Assembly (NCBI RefSeq): GCF_005403045.1
Contig: NZ_BJCL01000001.1
Span: 558,001-622,000 of the forward strand
Source of the DNA: Pseudaquabacterium pictum
GTDB lineage: Bacteria > Pseudomonadota > Gammaproteobacteria > Burkholderiales > Burkholderiaceae_C
Reading direction: 5' to 3'
Length of the DNA: 64,000 nt
A program made the position numbers and the translations under genes. How positions within the stretch are numbered: position 1 is the stretch's first letter; each line of letters opens with the position of its first letter. Below the pieces are notes generated by a model. It saw nothing but the letters and a program-made list of their open reading frames with translations. It was not told the DNA's origin and ran no database searches. Of the stretch, positions 50,540 to 59,842 are shown in pieces.

Positions 50540-52624
50540 TCAAGGCCGGACCGGGGCATCGGGCTGCAGATGCCGGCGCAGGAAGCGCTCCAGCTTCTGC
50601 GCCATGTCCAGGCGGTTCTCGCCGCGGGCAAAGCCGTGGGCCTCGTCCGGGTAGACGATCCATTCCGGTGGTCGGCCGGCCGCCTTCAGCGCATCACGCA
50701 GGCGCTCGCCATGCACGATGGGCACGCGCAAGTCCTGGCCACCCCAGATCAGCTGCAGCGGCGCCTGGATGCGCGCCGCCTGGGCCAGCGGCGAATTCGC
50801 CAGCAGCATGGCCCGGTCCTTCTCCGGATCGCCCACCATCACCGGGAGGCTGTGCCGGCGGGCGGAGCCGCTGATGTCGTCGCGCACCCACCACGACCCC
50901 TCCAGGAACAGGAACGGGTCGGTCACCGCCACCCAGGCCGACGCGCAGCGGTAGAGCTCGGGATGACGCACCAGCCCCATCAGCGCGCTGTAGCCGCCGT
51001 AGCTGGCGCCGGCGATGCAGGCGCGGTCATTGGCCAGGCCTTGCGCCCGCGCCCACAGCAGCGCGTCGGCCACGTCGTCCTGCATGGCCTGGCCCCACTG
51101 GCGAAAGCCGGCGTCCAGGTGCGCCCGGCCGTACCCGTCGCTGCCGCGGAACTCGGGCTCGATCACCAGCCAGCCGCGGGAGGCCAGGAACTGCGCCATC
51201 GGCTCCCAGCGCCAGTGGCCCTGGCGCACCCAGGGCCCGCCATGCACCAGCACCACCGCCGGCCGTGCGTCGCCCTGGTCACGCATGCCCGCGGGCTTGG
51301 TCAGCCACACCGGCAGGTCGCGGCCGTCGCGGGCGCGGATGCGTTCCAGCTCCACCCGGCCCATGCGCTCGGGATCGATGCCGGGCATCTGCAGGGCCAC
51401 GCGCTGCCAGCCGCCCTTGCCGCCGTTGTCGGTCTGGCGCCACAGCAGCAGTTCGCCTGGCAGGCGGTCGGCGAACGAGCGCACCAGCACCACCGCGTCG
51501 TCGCTGCCGCAGCGGCGGCAGGTGATGCGGTTCACCCCGCCTGGCAGGCTCTTGTCCACCCGCTCCTGCACCGCCTTGTGCGCGGCACTGAACCAGACTG
51601 TCTGCTCGGCATCGGCGTCGACGCGCACGCCCTGCAGGCGCTCGCCGGTGCGGTCGCCAAGCAGCTGGCCGCTGAAATCGAAGCCCGGCGCGTTGACCAG
51701 GGTCTCGCCAGGCTGGCCGGTGGCGAAGTTGAACGGCGCCACCACCGCCTCGCCGGCCGGGCCACGCGGCAGGCGCACGTACAGCCGATCACCCTGCCCC
51801 ACCCACAGCGGCAGGAACGGGAGCCCGTGCAGCGGCCCCTGCGCAAGCTGGCGCCACTGGCCACGGGTGCCGCCGGCCGGCGGTGTGTACCAGTGCAAGG
51901 CCTCGCGCCCGTCCTCGCGGGTGCGCACCAGCCGCGGAACGCCCTGCGGTGTGAACCACCACTGCAATGCGCCAGCGGGCTCGGCATCCACCCACAGGTC
52001 GCGGGTGGCGCCGGTGCGGGTGTTCAGCCACTTCGGCTGCACATGGACCAGCTCACTCCGGCGGAAGGTCATCGCACCGACGATGACCTCGTCAGCCTGC
52101 GCGCCGTCCGCCTGGTCCGACGGCACCGGCACATGCAGCAGACGGTGGTTCCAGGGCAGCGTGCGGTTGCGCTCGCCGCTGCTGAAGAACGCACGGCCCT
52201 GCCGCTCGACCAGGTGGCGAAGCTCCTTGCCGTCGAAACGCACCGCAAACAGGCCGGGTGCCATGTCCCGGTCTTCGCCCAGACCGACCTGCAGGTCGGT
52301 CACGCTGAACACCAGGCGCTGGTCATCCACCCAGTCGAAGTCGGGCACGTCCGCATCGTCGAACAGCGCGGCACGCGTGGCCGGCATGCCGGCCTGCTGC
52401 AGATCGAACACGAAGACGCCCACCCGCTTGTTGGGCGCCTGCACGCTCAGGGCCAGGCGCCGTCCGCTGGGCGACAGGGCGATGTCCAGCACCTGGGGCG
52501 GCTGGAAGAACAGCTGCGCCGGCAGGTCCGGCTGCGCCCGCGCCACCGGCGCGAGACCGAGCAGGAAAAGTGCCGCCGCCAGGGCGGCCAGCCAGGTGCG
52601 GGCCCAGAACCTCGGCCCGGCCAA
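50540..52624 (-). CDS. S9 family peptidase (prolyl oligopeptidase type), exported
   Basis: A 694-residue serine peptidase. A signal peptide (LAALAAALFLLGLAPVARAQ) is followed by an N-terminal beta-propeller (about residues 40-420) and a C-terminal alpha/beta hydrolase. The latter has Ser in GASYGGYSALM, Asp in WGGQDLRVP and His in DEAHGFA. The start is unusual: there is no ATG near the signal. A TTG at 52624 with GAGGA 5 nt upstream begins just after the AIM24 stop. A GTG at 52642, inside the AIM24 gene, is the alternative. The gene appears coupled to the AIM24 gene. Confidence 0.88.
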   Translation of the reverse strand: MAGPRFWARTWLAALAAALFLLGLAPVARAQPDLPAQLFFQPPQVLDIALSPSGRRLALSVQAPNKRVGVFVFDLQQAGMPATRAALFDDADVPDFDWVDDQRLVFSVTDLQVGLGEDRDMAPGLFAVRFDGKELRHLVERQGRAFFSSGERNRTLPWNHRLLHVPVPSDQADGAQADEVIVGAMTFRRSELVHVQPKWLNTRTGATRDLWVDAEPAGALQWWFTPQGVPRLVRTREDGREALHWYTPPAGGTRGQWRQLAQGPLHGLPFLPLWVGQGDRLYVRLPRGPAGEAVVAPFNFATGQPGETLVNAPGFDFSGQLLGDRTGERLQGVRVDADAEQTVWFSAAHKAVQERVDKSLPGGVNRITCRRCGSDDAVVLVRSFADRLPGELLLWRQTDNGGKGGWQRVALQMPGIDPERMGRVELERIRARDGRDLPVWLTKPAGMRDQGDARPAVVLVHGGPWVRQGHWRWEPMAQFLASRGWLVIEPEFRGSDGYGRAHLDAGFRQWGQAMQDDVADALLWARAQGLANDRACIAGASYGGYSALMGLVRHPELYRCASAWVAVTDPFLFLEGSWWVRDDISGSARRHSLPVMVGDPEKDRAMLLANSPLAQAARIQAPLQLIWGGQDLRVPIVHGERLRDALKAAGRPPEWIVYPDEAHGFARGENRLDMAQKLERFLRRHLQPDAPVRP

Positions 52625-52625
52625 C

Positions 52626-53444
52626 TCAGTCCTCGTCGCCACCACCCAGGATGCCGCCCAGCAGGCCGCCGCCGGCAATGCCGCCCAGCACCGAGCCCTG
52701 CTCGCGCGAGCCGCCGTTCTGCGGCGCTGCGGCAAACACCCGGCTGGCCAGGCGGCTGAACGGCAGGCTCTGCAGCCACACCGTGCCCGGGCCGGACAGC
52801 TTGGCGAAGAACAGGCCCTCGCCGCCGAACAGCGCGGTCTTGATCTTGCCGACGTACTGGATCTCGAAGTTCACGTTGGGCGTGAAGGCCACCACGCAGC
52901 CGGTGTCCACCATCAGCGTCTGGCCGGGTTGCAGCTCGCGCTTGACCACGGTGCCGCCGGCATGCACGAAGGCCAGGCCGTCGCCCTCGAGCTTCTGCAT
53001 GATGAAGCCTTCGCCGCCGAAGAAGCCGACCGACAGCTTCTGCTGGAAGTAGATGCCCAGCGACACGCCGCGCGCGGCGCACAGGAAGCTGTCCTTCTGG
53101 CAGACCAGCATGCCGCCGAGGTGGCGCAGGTCCATCGGCAGGATCTTGCCCGGGTACGGCGCGCCGAAGGCCACCCGCTGCTTCTGCGGCGCGTTGTTGG
53201 TGTAGACGGTGGTGAACAGCGATTCGCCGGTCACCAGCCGCTTGCCGGCGCCCAGCAGCTTGCCGAAGAAGCCGCCGCCACCGCCGCCCGAGCCATCGCC
53301 GAAGACGGTGTCCATGCCGATGCCGGCGTCCATGAAGAACAGGCTGCCGGCCTCGCCCACCGCGGCTTCACCCGGGTCGAGCTCCACCTCGACGAACTGC
53401 ATCTCCGAGCCCTTGATTTCATAGTCGACCACGTCCATCGCCAT
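52626..53444 (-). CDS. AIM24 / TIGR00266 family protein
   Basis: A 272-residue protein of beta-strand repeats ([50 protein letters not shown]) typical of the AIM24 family. A poly-Gly stretch (about residues 52-60) precedes [18 protein letters not shown]. The C-terminal tail is Gly-rich, with GG repeats. No signal peptide. Molecular role unknown. ATG 53444 has AGGAG 8 nt upstream; ATG 53438 is also possible. It is divergent from the GGDEF-EAL gene. Confidence 0.9.
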   Translation of the reverse strand: MAMDVVDYEIKGSEMQFVEVELDPGEAAVGEAGSLFFMDAGIGMDTVFGDGSGGGGGGFFGKLLGAGKRLVTGESLFTTVYTNNAPQKQRVAFGAPYPGKILPMDLRHLGGMLVCQKDSFLCAARGVSLGIYFQQKLSVGFFGGEGFIMQKLEGDGLAFVHAGGTVVKRELQPGQTLMVDTGCVVAFTPNVNFEIQYVGKIKTALFGGEGLFFAKLSGPGTVWLQSLPFSRLASRVFAAAPQNGGSREQGSVLGGIAGGGLLGGILGGGDED

Positions 53445-53639
53445 GGGTGCTGCTCCTGTCTGGTTGTCGGCCTGTGCAAGCCTGATTGCGAACGCCCGCG
53501 ATGGTACCCAATCCACCCCCGGCGCCATGGCAGTGAAAAGCGCTCAAGTCGCCGCTCAGACGGCCGACAACCCGGCAGACGACGACGCGCGTTCCGCCGG
53601 CAGGTGGCGCCATCCACCGCAAACCGGCGACAGGCTTGC

Positions 53640-55865
53640 ATGCAGAACAACAATTCCAGATCCGCGCCGCCCGCCCCCCCGCCCGGGCGGCTGCATGCCT
53701 TGCTGATGCCGGACTACAACCGACGCGCCGCCGCGTTCTGGTGGACGGTGGTGGCGCTGGGCGCGCTGGCCCTGGCCTGGGCGCTGGCCGACCTGGCCAC
53801 GCTGGACGCCGCCGCCGGCTGGCAGGTGGCCACCGGCGTGGCCATCACCGTGCTGGCGGGCAGCTTTCCGGTGCGCATTCCGCGCTCGGTGCACTCGGTC
53901 ACCGCCGGCGAGATCTTCATCTTCCTGCTGCTGCTGCTGCACGGCCCGGCCGCCGCCACGCTGGCCGCCAGCGCCGACGCGCTGGCCGGCTCCTGGCGCA
54001 GCTCACGCCGCTGGACCAGCCGCATCGCCAGCCCGGCGATGGCGGCCCTGGCGATGACCGCCGCCGGCCACGCGCTGCAGGCGCTGCTGGCGGTGCTGCA
54101 GCAGCGGGGCTGGCACAACCCGGGCCTGCTGGTGCTGGCGAGCATCGGTTTCGCGCTGCTGTACTTCGGCTGCAATGCCGGGCTGATGGCGGCGCTGCCG
54201 CGGCTCAAGCGCGCCGAGCGGCTGCGCGCGGCCGATGTGTTCGGCCCGTTCGGCTGGATCGCCACCGCCTACGCGGCCAGCGCCACCGTGGCAGCGCTGC
54301 TGTACCTGAGCTACCGGCAGTCGGGCATCGGCGTGCTGGTGGCCGTGGTGCCGCTGATCGCGATGATGCTGGCCACGCTGCACTACTTCTTCCGCCAGCA
54401 GGAGGCCGACGCCGCCACCCGCCGCACCGCCGAGGAAGCCGCCACCCGCGAGGCCACGCTGGCCGCGCGCCACCTGCAGGAACTGCAGCACATCGCATTC
54501 CACGACGGCCTGACAGGCCTGCCCAACCGCCGCAGCTTCCAGGCCCGGCTGGCGGAGACGGTGGGCCGCGCGGTTGCGGCGCCGCAGGCCCACGGCTTTG
54601 CAGTGCTGTTCCTGGATTTCGACCGCTTCAAGCTGGTCAACGACAGCCTGGGCCATGCCGCCGGCGACGACTTCCTGGTGCAGGTGGCGCAGCGCCTGCA
54701 GACCGAGCTGGCCGATGGCGACCTGCTGGCCCGGCTGGGCGGCGACGAGTTCGCGGTGCTGATGGTGGACCCGGCGCTGCCCGACGCGCCCATCACCCTG
54801 GCCGGGCGGCTGCAGGAGGCGCTGCGGGCGCCATTGCGGGTCAGCGGCACCGAGCTGGCCACCAGCGCCAGCATCGGCATCACCTCCAGCGCCCTGCCCT
54901 ACGACCGGCCCGAGGATGTGCTGCGCGACGCCGACATCGCGATGTACCGCGCCAAGGCCAACGGCAAGGCCCGCCACGCCGTCTTCGATGCCGAGCTGCA
55001 TGCCCAGGTGCTGCAGCGCCTGCGGCTGGAGACCGACCTGCGCCGCGCGGTGCAGGGCGACCAGATCGGCCTGGTCTACCAGCCGATCTTCGATCTGGGC
55101 AGCGGCAAGGTCACCGGCTTCGAGGCCCTGGCCCGCTGGACGCATGCCGACCTGGGCCCGGTGTCACCGGGCGCCTTCGTGGCCATCGCCGCCGAGGCCG
55201 GCCTGGTCACCGAGCTGACCGACCGCCTGGTGGGCCGCGCCTGCCGCCAGCTGCGCCACTGGCAGACCACGCTGGGCGGCACCGACGGCCTGGCCATGCA
55301 CGTCAACATCACCGGCCGCGACCTGGTGCACAGCGGCCTGGCCGAGCGCCTGCTGCTGGCGCTGCAGGCCAGCGGCCTGCAGCCGCACCACCTGCGGCTG
55401 GAGCTGGACGAGGACACGCTGATGCAGCACATCACCGCCGCGATGCCGGTGCTGGCGATGCTGCGCGCCGCCGGCATCGGCCTGAGCCTGGACGACTTCG
55501 GCTCGGGCTACTCGTCGCTGAAGCACCTGCACAGCCTGCCGATCGACAGCCTGAAGATCGACCCGTCCTTCGTGCAGGCGCTGCAGGCCAGCCAGGGTGC
55601 GGGCGCCGATGCGGCGGTGGTGCGGGCGGTGGTGGAACTGGGCCGCTCGCTGGGCAAGGGCGTGATCGCCGAGGGCATCGAGACGGCCAGCCAGCTGGCC
55701 CTGCTGCGTGCGATGGGCTGCCTGCAGGGCCAGGGCTACCACCTGGCGCCACCGCTGGCTGCCGAGGCCGTGCCGGCGCTGCTGGCGCAGACCGGGCTGG
55801 TGGAGCCGCCGACCGCCACCACGCTGCCGATGGCGTTGCAGGCGGTGTCGGCACTGCGGCACTGA
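53640..55865 (+). CDS. Membrane-bound GGDEF-EAL cyclic-di-GMP signalling protein
   Basis: A 741-residue protein. Residues about 30-255 form an unnamed integral membrane sensor domain with about seven hydrophobic helices, followed by a short coiled coil (ATRRTAEEAATREATLAARHL). The GGDEF domain (about 285-445) has FDRFKLVND and RLGGDEF near 367-371. The I-site is degenerate (ADGD in place of RxxD). The EAL domain (about 460-720) keeps EAL, the Asn of HVNITG, DDFGSGYSSL, LKID and AEGIET, so both synthesis and hydrolysis look possible. It stands alone, between the AIM24 gene and upp. Confidence 0.93.
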   Translation: MQNNNSRSAPPAPPPGRLHALLMPDYNRRAAAFWWTVVALGALALAWALADLATLDAAAGWQVATGVAITVLAGSFPVRIPRSVHSVTAGEIFIFLLLLLHGPAAATLAASADALAGSWRSSRRWTSRIASPAMAALAMTAAGHALQALLAVLQQRGWHNPGLLVLASIGFALLYFGCNAGLMAALPRLKRAERLRAADVFGPFGWIATAYAASATVAALLYLSYRQSGIGVLVAVVPLIAMMLATLHYFFRQQEADAATRRTAEEAATREATLAARHLQELQHIAFHDGLTGLPNRRSFQARLAETVGRAVAAPQAHGFAVLFLDFDRFKLVNDSLGHAAGDDFLVQVAQRLQTELADGDLLARLGGDEFAVLMVDPALPDAPITLAGRLQEALRAPLRVSGTELATSASIGITSSALPYDRPEDVLRDADIAMYRAKANGKARHAVFDAELHAQVLQRLRLETDLRRAVQGDQIGLVYQPIFDLGSGKVTGFEALARWTHADLGPVSPGAFVAIAAEAGLVTELTDRLVGRACRQLRHWQTTLGGTDGLAMHVNITGRDLVHSGLAERLLLALQASGLQPHHLRLELDEDTLMQHITAAMPVLAMLRAAGIGLSLDDFGSGYSSLKHLHSLPIDSLKIDPSFVQALQASQGAGADAAVVRAVVELGRSLGKGVIAEGIETASQLALLRAMGCLQGQGYHLAPPLAAEAVPALLAQTGLVEPPTATTLPMALQAVSALRH

Positions 55866-55884
55866 GCCTGCCGCGGGCGGTGGC

Positions 55885-56526
55885 TCAGACGGTGTCTTCG
55901 TCCTTGGTGCCGAAGATCTTGTCGCCCGCATCGCCCAGCCCGGGGATGATGTAGCCGATCTCGTTGAGGTGGCTGTCCACCGCGGCCGTCCAGCAGCGCA
56001 CGTCGGGGTGGGCGGCGTCCAGCGCGGCGATGCCCTCGGGCGCGGCCACCAGCACCAGGGCGCGGATGTCGCGGCAGCCACGGGCCTTGAGCAGATCGAT
56101 GGTGGCGATCATCGAGCCGGCGGTGGCCAGCATCGGGTCGACGATGATCGCGGTGCGTTCGCTCAGGTGGCCGACGAACTTCTCGAAGTAGTGCACCGGC
56201 TGCAGCGTCTCATGGTCACGGGCCAGGCCGACCACGCTGATCTTGGCATTGGGAACCAGGTCGAGCACACCGTCCAGCATGCCCAGGCCGGCGCGCAGGA
56301 TCGGCACGATGGTGACCTTGCGGCCGGCGATCTGGTCGATCTCGACCGGCCCGCTCCAGCACTGGATGGTGGTCTTCTCCAGCGGGAAATCGGCCGTGGC
56401 CTCGTAGGCCAGCAGGCGCGCCAGTTCATGGGTGAGCTCGCGGAATTTCTTGGTGGAGATCTGGTCTTCGCGCAGCAGGCCGATCTTGTGGCGGACCAGG
56501 GGATGGGCGACGGCGATCACGGGCAT
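55885..56526 (-). CDS. upp: Uracil phosphoribosyltransferase
   Basis: A 213-residue salvage enzyme that makes UMP from uracil and PRPP. The PRPP loop [13 protein letters not shown] (about residues 127-139) and the uracil-binding [16 protein letters not shown] near the C-terminus are diagnostic. ATG 56526 matches the usual beginning ([18 protein letters not shown]); an ATG three codons earlier lacks support. Convergent with the GGDEF-EAL gene. Confidence 0.97.
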   Translation of the reverse strand: MPVIAVAHPLVRHKIGLLREDQISTKKFRELTHELARLLAYEATADFPLEKTTIQCWSGPVEIDQIAGRKVTIVPILRAGLGMLDGVLDLVPNAKISVVGLARDHETLQPVHYFEKFVGHLSERTAIIVDPMLATAGSMIATIDLLKARGCRDIRALVLVAAPEGIAALDAAHPDVRCWTAAVDSHLNEIGYIIPGLGDAGDKIFGTKDEDTV

Positions 56527-56581
56527 GGCAAGCAACCTTCAGGGGGATGCGCGCCAGTGTAGCCAGCGCTGCCGGGCGGCT

Positions 56582-57331
56582 TCAGCCCGCGGCGGCCGCC
56601 GCGCGTCGCTGGCGCAGCGCCTCGAACAGGCAGACGCCGGCAGCCACCGAGACGTTCAGGCTTTCCACCGCGCCGGCCATCGGGATGCGCACCAGCACAT
56701 CGCAGGTCTTCTTGGTCAGCGCGCGCATGCCGGGCCCCTCGGCGCCCAGCACCAGGGCCACCGGGCCGGTGAAGTCGATGTCGTAGAGCGTCTGCTCGGC
56801 ATCCTCGGCCGTGCCCACCACCTGGATGCCGCGGTCCTTCAACTCGTTCAGGCTGCGCGCCAGGTTGGTCACCATCAGGTAGGGCACGGTCTCGGCCGCA
56901 CCGCTGGCCACCTTGGCCACGGTGGCATTCAGGCCCACGGCATGGTCCTTGGGCGCCACCACCGCATGGGCGCCGGCGCCGTCGGCCACCCGCAGGCAGG
57001 CGCCCAGGTTGTGCGGGTCGGTCACGCCGTCGAGCACCAGCACCAGCGGCTCGCCGGCCACCGCGTCGAGCACGTCGTCCAGCGAATGCACCGCCGCCAG
57101 CGCCTCCACCTTGGCCACCACACCCTGGTGGCGCGGGCTGCCGGCCAGGCGGATCAGGCGCTGGTCGTCGCTGTCGACCAGCTTGGCGCCGGCCTCCTTG
57201 GCGCGCTCGACGAACTGGCGCATGCGGGCATCACGCCGGGTGGCATCGACATGCACCTCGAGGACGGAGGCGGGCGCGGTCTTCAACCGCACGGTGACGG
57301 CGTGGAAGCCGAACAGGATCTTGGTGCTCAT
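56582..57331 (-). CDS. rlmB: 23S rRNA (guanosine-2251-2'-O)-methyltransferase
   Basis: A 249-residue SpoU (SPOUT) methyltransferase. The N-terminal L30e-like substrate domain starts ILFGFHAVTVRLK. The knotted SAM-binding domain carries motif 1 VTDPHNLGACLRVADGAG, motif 2 LVLGAEGPGM and motif 3 IPMAGAVESLNVSVAAG. It lies 55 bp upstream of upp on the same strand and 22 bp downstream of the DUF1624 gene. Confidence 0.96.
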   Translation of the reverse strand: MSTKILFGFHAVTVRLKTAPASVLEVHVDATRRDARMRQFVERAKEAGAKLVDSDDQRLIRLAGSPRHQGVVAKVEALAAVHSLDDVLDAVAGEPLVLVLDGVTDPHNLGACLRVADGAGAHAVVAPKDHAVGLNATVAKVASGAAETVPYLMVTNLARSLNELKDRGIQVVGTAEDAEQTLYDIDFTGPVALVLGAEGPGMRALTKKTCDVLVRIPMAGAVESLNVSVAAGVCLFEALRQRRAAAAAG

Positions 57332-57353
57332 GCCGCATTGTCGCCGCTGGGCC

Positions 57354-58082
57354 TCAGCGCAGGGCCTGCACCGCCGTCAACGCGCCGATCAGCAGCGGCT
57401 GGTGCAGCATGTAGACCAGCAGCGGCCAGCGGCCCAGCCAGGCGAGGCGCCGCCCCAGCGCCGGCCACGGCAGCGGGCCTGACAGCACGGCGCGGCGGTG
57501 CGCCAGCAGCCACTGGCCGGCCGCCAGGCCCCACAGCAGCACGCCCAGCCAGGGCAGCAGCGGCACATAGTCCTCGGTCACCGGCTTGCGGGTGACCAGG
57601 CCCACCCAGTTGGTGAGCCGGCTGTCGAAGAACGGGTGCTGCACCCAGTGCGGCAAGGCCACCAGCAGCGCCCCCAGCGGCCACAGGCCGGCACGCAGCG
57701 GCGCCAGCAGGCGGGCGGCCACCAGCATCAGCGCAATGCCGTGCAGCACGCCGAAGCTGATCCAGCTGCGCGGGAACATCAGCGCCGAGCCGGCCGACAC
57801 CAGCACCGCGCAGCCCGCCACCTGCGCCCAGCGCCGCCAGAAGCGCGGCCAGCCCATGCCCGCGTGCAGCGCCACCGCCTGGCCGGCGCCGGCGCACAGC
57901 AGGAACAGGCTGACGATCAGCGTGCGCTGCGTCGTCCACAGCGGATCCTGGGTGAAGCGCTGCGGCGGCTGCAGCCAGCCGAAGTGGTTCAGGTCGAAGG
58001 CGAAGTGGAAGGCCACCATCCAGACGATGGCCAGGCCGCGCAGCGCATCCAGGCGGTCGAAGCGCTCGGCGGTCAGCGGCAT
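57354..58082 (-). CDS. DUF1624 / heparan-alpha-glucosaminide N-acetyltransferase-like membrane protein
   Basis: A 242-residue inner-membrane protein with about seven helices. RLDALRGLAIVWMVAFHFAFDLNHFG at the N-terminus is the family signature, including a His in the first helix that may be catalytic. The C-terminal GRWPLLVYMLHQPLL is also conserved. The family transfers acyl groups to saccharides across the membrane; the bacterial acceptor is unknown. It lies upstream of rlmB in the same direction. Confidence 0.88.
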   Translation of the reverse strand: MPLTAERFDRLDALRGLAIVWMVAFHFAFDLNHFGWLQPPQRFTQDPLWTTQRTLIVSLFLLCAGAGQAVALHAGMGWPRFWRRWAQVAGCAVLVSAGSALMFPRSWISFGVLHGIALMLVAARLLAPLRAGLWPLGALLVALPHWVQHPFFDSRLTNWVGLVTRKPVTEDYVPLLPWLGVLLWGLAAGQWLLAHRRAVLSGPLPWPALGRRLAWLGRWPLLVYMLHQPLLIGALTAVQALR

Positions 58083-58209
58083 GCCGGGCGTGGACGGGTT
58101 GAGGGAGGTGAAGAGACCATGGCAGGCGCGGCACAGGCGATGTGCGGCGGATCGTAATGCAGCGGCTGCACCGCAGGCCCCGGGGGCCGCACTCCTAGAA
58201 TCGTGGCAT

Positions 58210-58286
58210 CTGCCCGTAGCTCAACTGGATAGAGCAGCTGCCTTCTAAGCAGCAGGTCGGGGGTTCGAGTCCCTCCGGGCAGGCCA
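58210..58286 (+). tRNA. tRNA-Arg (anticodon TCT)
   Basis: A complete 77-nt cloverleaf. Acceptor CTGCCCG pairs with CGGGCAG, D-arm GCTC/GAGC, anticodon stem GCTGC/GCAGC with loop CTTCTAA, T-arm GGGGG-TTCGAGT-CCCTC (one G-T pair), and an encoded G-CCA end. A TAGAAT -10 box lies at 58196-58201. No clear -35. A GC hairpin (GCCGCC/GGCGGC, 58298-58315) follows 12 bp downstream without a T-tract. Confidence 0.97.
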
Positions 58287-58447
58287 GGCGCGTCTGCGCC
58301 GCCACGCCCGGCGGCAGCACTTCACGCCCGCGCCGTCTGCGTGCAGCCCGGCGGCCGAAGACGCCCCCACGCATGCCCGGGCTTGGCTAAGGTGCCGGTA
58401 CCGCGGGCCAGGCGCCCGCAGCTACGGCCGCCGCCGGCCCATCCGCC

Positions 58448-59119
58448 ATGTTCCGCACTGCCCTTGCCGCGGCGCTCGCCGCCCTGTCGTTCCAAGCCAC
58501 CGCAGGCCTGGTCTCCGGCACCGATGTCGCCATCCGCATCGACCGCTTCTCCAACGGCCACGCCGCGGTGGACGTCACCCTCGACAGGTTTGGCACGGTC
58601 GGTGCCGGCCAGTTCCAGGGCAGCTACGACGGCACCTCGTTCCTGACCTACTGCACCGACCTGTTCCAGAGCTTCCACTGGGGCCGGAACTACACCTACA
58701 CGCTGGTGGCCAATGGCAGCACCCACGGCTTCAGCAGCACCCAGGCCGACCGGCTGGGCAAGCTCTACACCGCCGCTGGCGGCGCAGCGACCAACACCAC
58801 CGACAGCGTGGCGTTCCAGCTGGCGGTCTGGGAGCTGCTGTATGACACCAGGCCGGGCACCGTGACTGGTGGCGACTTCCACCTGATCAGCGGCGCCAGC
58901 AACGCCCAGCGCAACCGTGCCGATGCCTGGCTGACGGCGGTGCTGGCCCCCGGTGCCAGCCGGTCGTTCGACGCCCAGCGGCTCTACAGCAGCGTGGCAC
59001 AGGACTTTGTCGTCTTCACACCCGTGCCGCCGCCCGCCAGCCGTGTGCCCGAACCAGCAGGCCTGGGCCTGGTGCTGATGGCACTGGGCCTGCTGGCGCT
59101 GGGCCGGCGCCTGGCCTGA
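58448..59119 (+). CDS. PEP-CTERM sorting domain-containing exported protein
   Basis: A 223-residue protein with a signal peptide (about residues 1-19). The C-terminal PEP-CTERM tripartite signal consists of VPEP at about 199-202, a hydrophobic helix (AGLGLVLMALGLLALG) and a terminal basic GRRLA. An exosortase would cleave at this motif and anchor or release the protein at the surface, usually together with exopolysaccharide. The mature part contains SVAFQLAVWELLYDT, a block common in such proteins. The cysteine in TYCTDLFQ is the only one. No exosortase gene is in the window. Confidence 0.88.
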   Translation: MFRTALAAALAALSFQATAGLVSGTDVAIRIDRFSNGHAAVDVTLDRFGTVGAGQFQGSYDGTSFLTYCTDLFQSFHWGRNYTYTLVANGSTHGFSSTQADRLGKLYTAAGGAATNTTDSVAFQLAVWELLYDTRPGTVTGGDFHLISGASNAQRNRADAWLTAVLAPGASRSFDAQRLYSSVAQDFVVFTPVPPPASRVPEPAGLGLVLMALGLLALGRRLA

Positions 59120-59122
59120 GGC

Positions 59123-59142
59123 CCGCCCCGACGACGGGGCGG
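59123..59142 (+). terminator. Hairpin after the PEP-CTERM gene
   Basis: CCGCCCCG (59123-59130), ACGA loop, CGGGGCGG (59135-59142) begins 4 bp after the stop. The stem is strong but no T-tract follows, so terminator action is plausible, not certain. Confidence 0.4.
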
Positions 59143-59153
59143 CCCAAACGACA

Positions 59154-59178
59154 AGGGCCGTGCATGCTGCACGGCCCT
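59154..59178 (-). terminator. Terminator downstream of tRNA-Pro
   Basis: An 11-bp stem AGGGCCGTGCA/TGCACGGCCCT (59154-59164, 59168-59178) with a 3-nt loop. On the minus strand it lies 23 bp beyond the tRNA-Pro CCA and is followed by the T-containing TTGTCGTTT. It may also stop plus-strand transcription from the PEP-CTERM gene. Confidence 0.6.
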
Positions 59179-59201
59179 GTGGCGGTCTGGAACCGGAATC
59201 C

Positions 59202-59278
59202 TGGTCGGGGTGACACGATTCGAACGTGCGACCCTCTGCTCCCAAAGCAGATGCGCTACCAGACTGCGCTACACCCCG
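59202..59278 (-). tRNA. tRNA-Pro (anticodon TGG)
   Basis: A complete 77-nt tRNA on the minus strand. Acceptor CGGGGTG/CACCCCG, D-arm GCGC, anticodon loop TTTGGGA with anticodon TGG in stem TCTGC/GCAGA, T-loop TTCGAAT, and an encoded A-CCA end. Confidence 0.96.
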
Positions 59279-59290
59279 AAGACTTAGATT

Positions 59291-59842
59291 CTAGCCCGCG
59301 GCCGGTGGCGGTGCCGGCAGCAGCAGCTGGCGGGCCACCGCCTCGCACTGGCGGATGTGCTGTTCGCACACATAGTGCAGCGCCGAGTAGGTCAGCGCGG
59401 CCGAGGCCACCTGCCCGGCGATCGGCAGGTACTTGGCGGCCTGCTGGGCACTCAGGCGCACGCCCACCGTCTTCAGCAGCATCAACACCAGCTCGCGGGT
59501 GACCAGCTTGCCCAGCACCACGCTGCCGCCGGCAGAGATGGCCTTGTAGACGACGATGCGGCGGTCCGGTGCCAGCCGTTCCACCTGCTGCGGGCTCAGA
59601 CCGAAGGCGGCGCTGATCTCGGGCAGCAGCTGGACCAGCACGCCCACGTCGGTCACCCAATCGATGCCCGGCACCGGCACCATGGCCACGCCGGCGGCCA
59701 TCAGCGCACGCTGGCGCACCCGCTGCCGGCAGCGCTGCGCCACCTTGGCCAGCGCGTCGCCAGTCTCGGGCAACGGATTGGCTGGGGCGGCCGGCTGGCG
59801 CACCCGCGCGAAGGCGCCCCGCAGTCGCTCCGTCGCACTCAT
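59291..59842 (-). CDS. Hypothetical protein, possibly DUF697-like membrane-associated
   Basis: A 183-residue protein. Two amphipathic-hydrophobic segments (about residues 48-75, AGVAMVPVPGIDWVTDVGVLVQLL, and about 98-125) resemble the DUF697/YcjF-type pattern VPxPGxDxxxDVxxxxxL. The C-terminal part has a third hydrophobic stretch with two Cys. I cannot assign a function. Its ATG overlaps the stop of the RraA-like gene by 4 bp, so the two are coupled. Confidence 0.65.
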   Translation of the reverse strand: MSATERLRGAFARVRQPAAPANPLPETGDALAKVAQRCRQRVRQRALMAAGVAMVPVPGIDWVTDVGVLVQLLPEISAAFGLSPQQVERLAPDRRIVVYKAISAGGSVVLGKLVTRELVLMLLKTVGVRLSAQQAAKYLPIAGQVASAALTYSALHYVCEQHIRQCEAVARQLLLPAPPPAAG

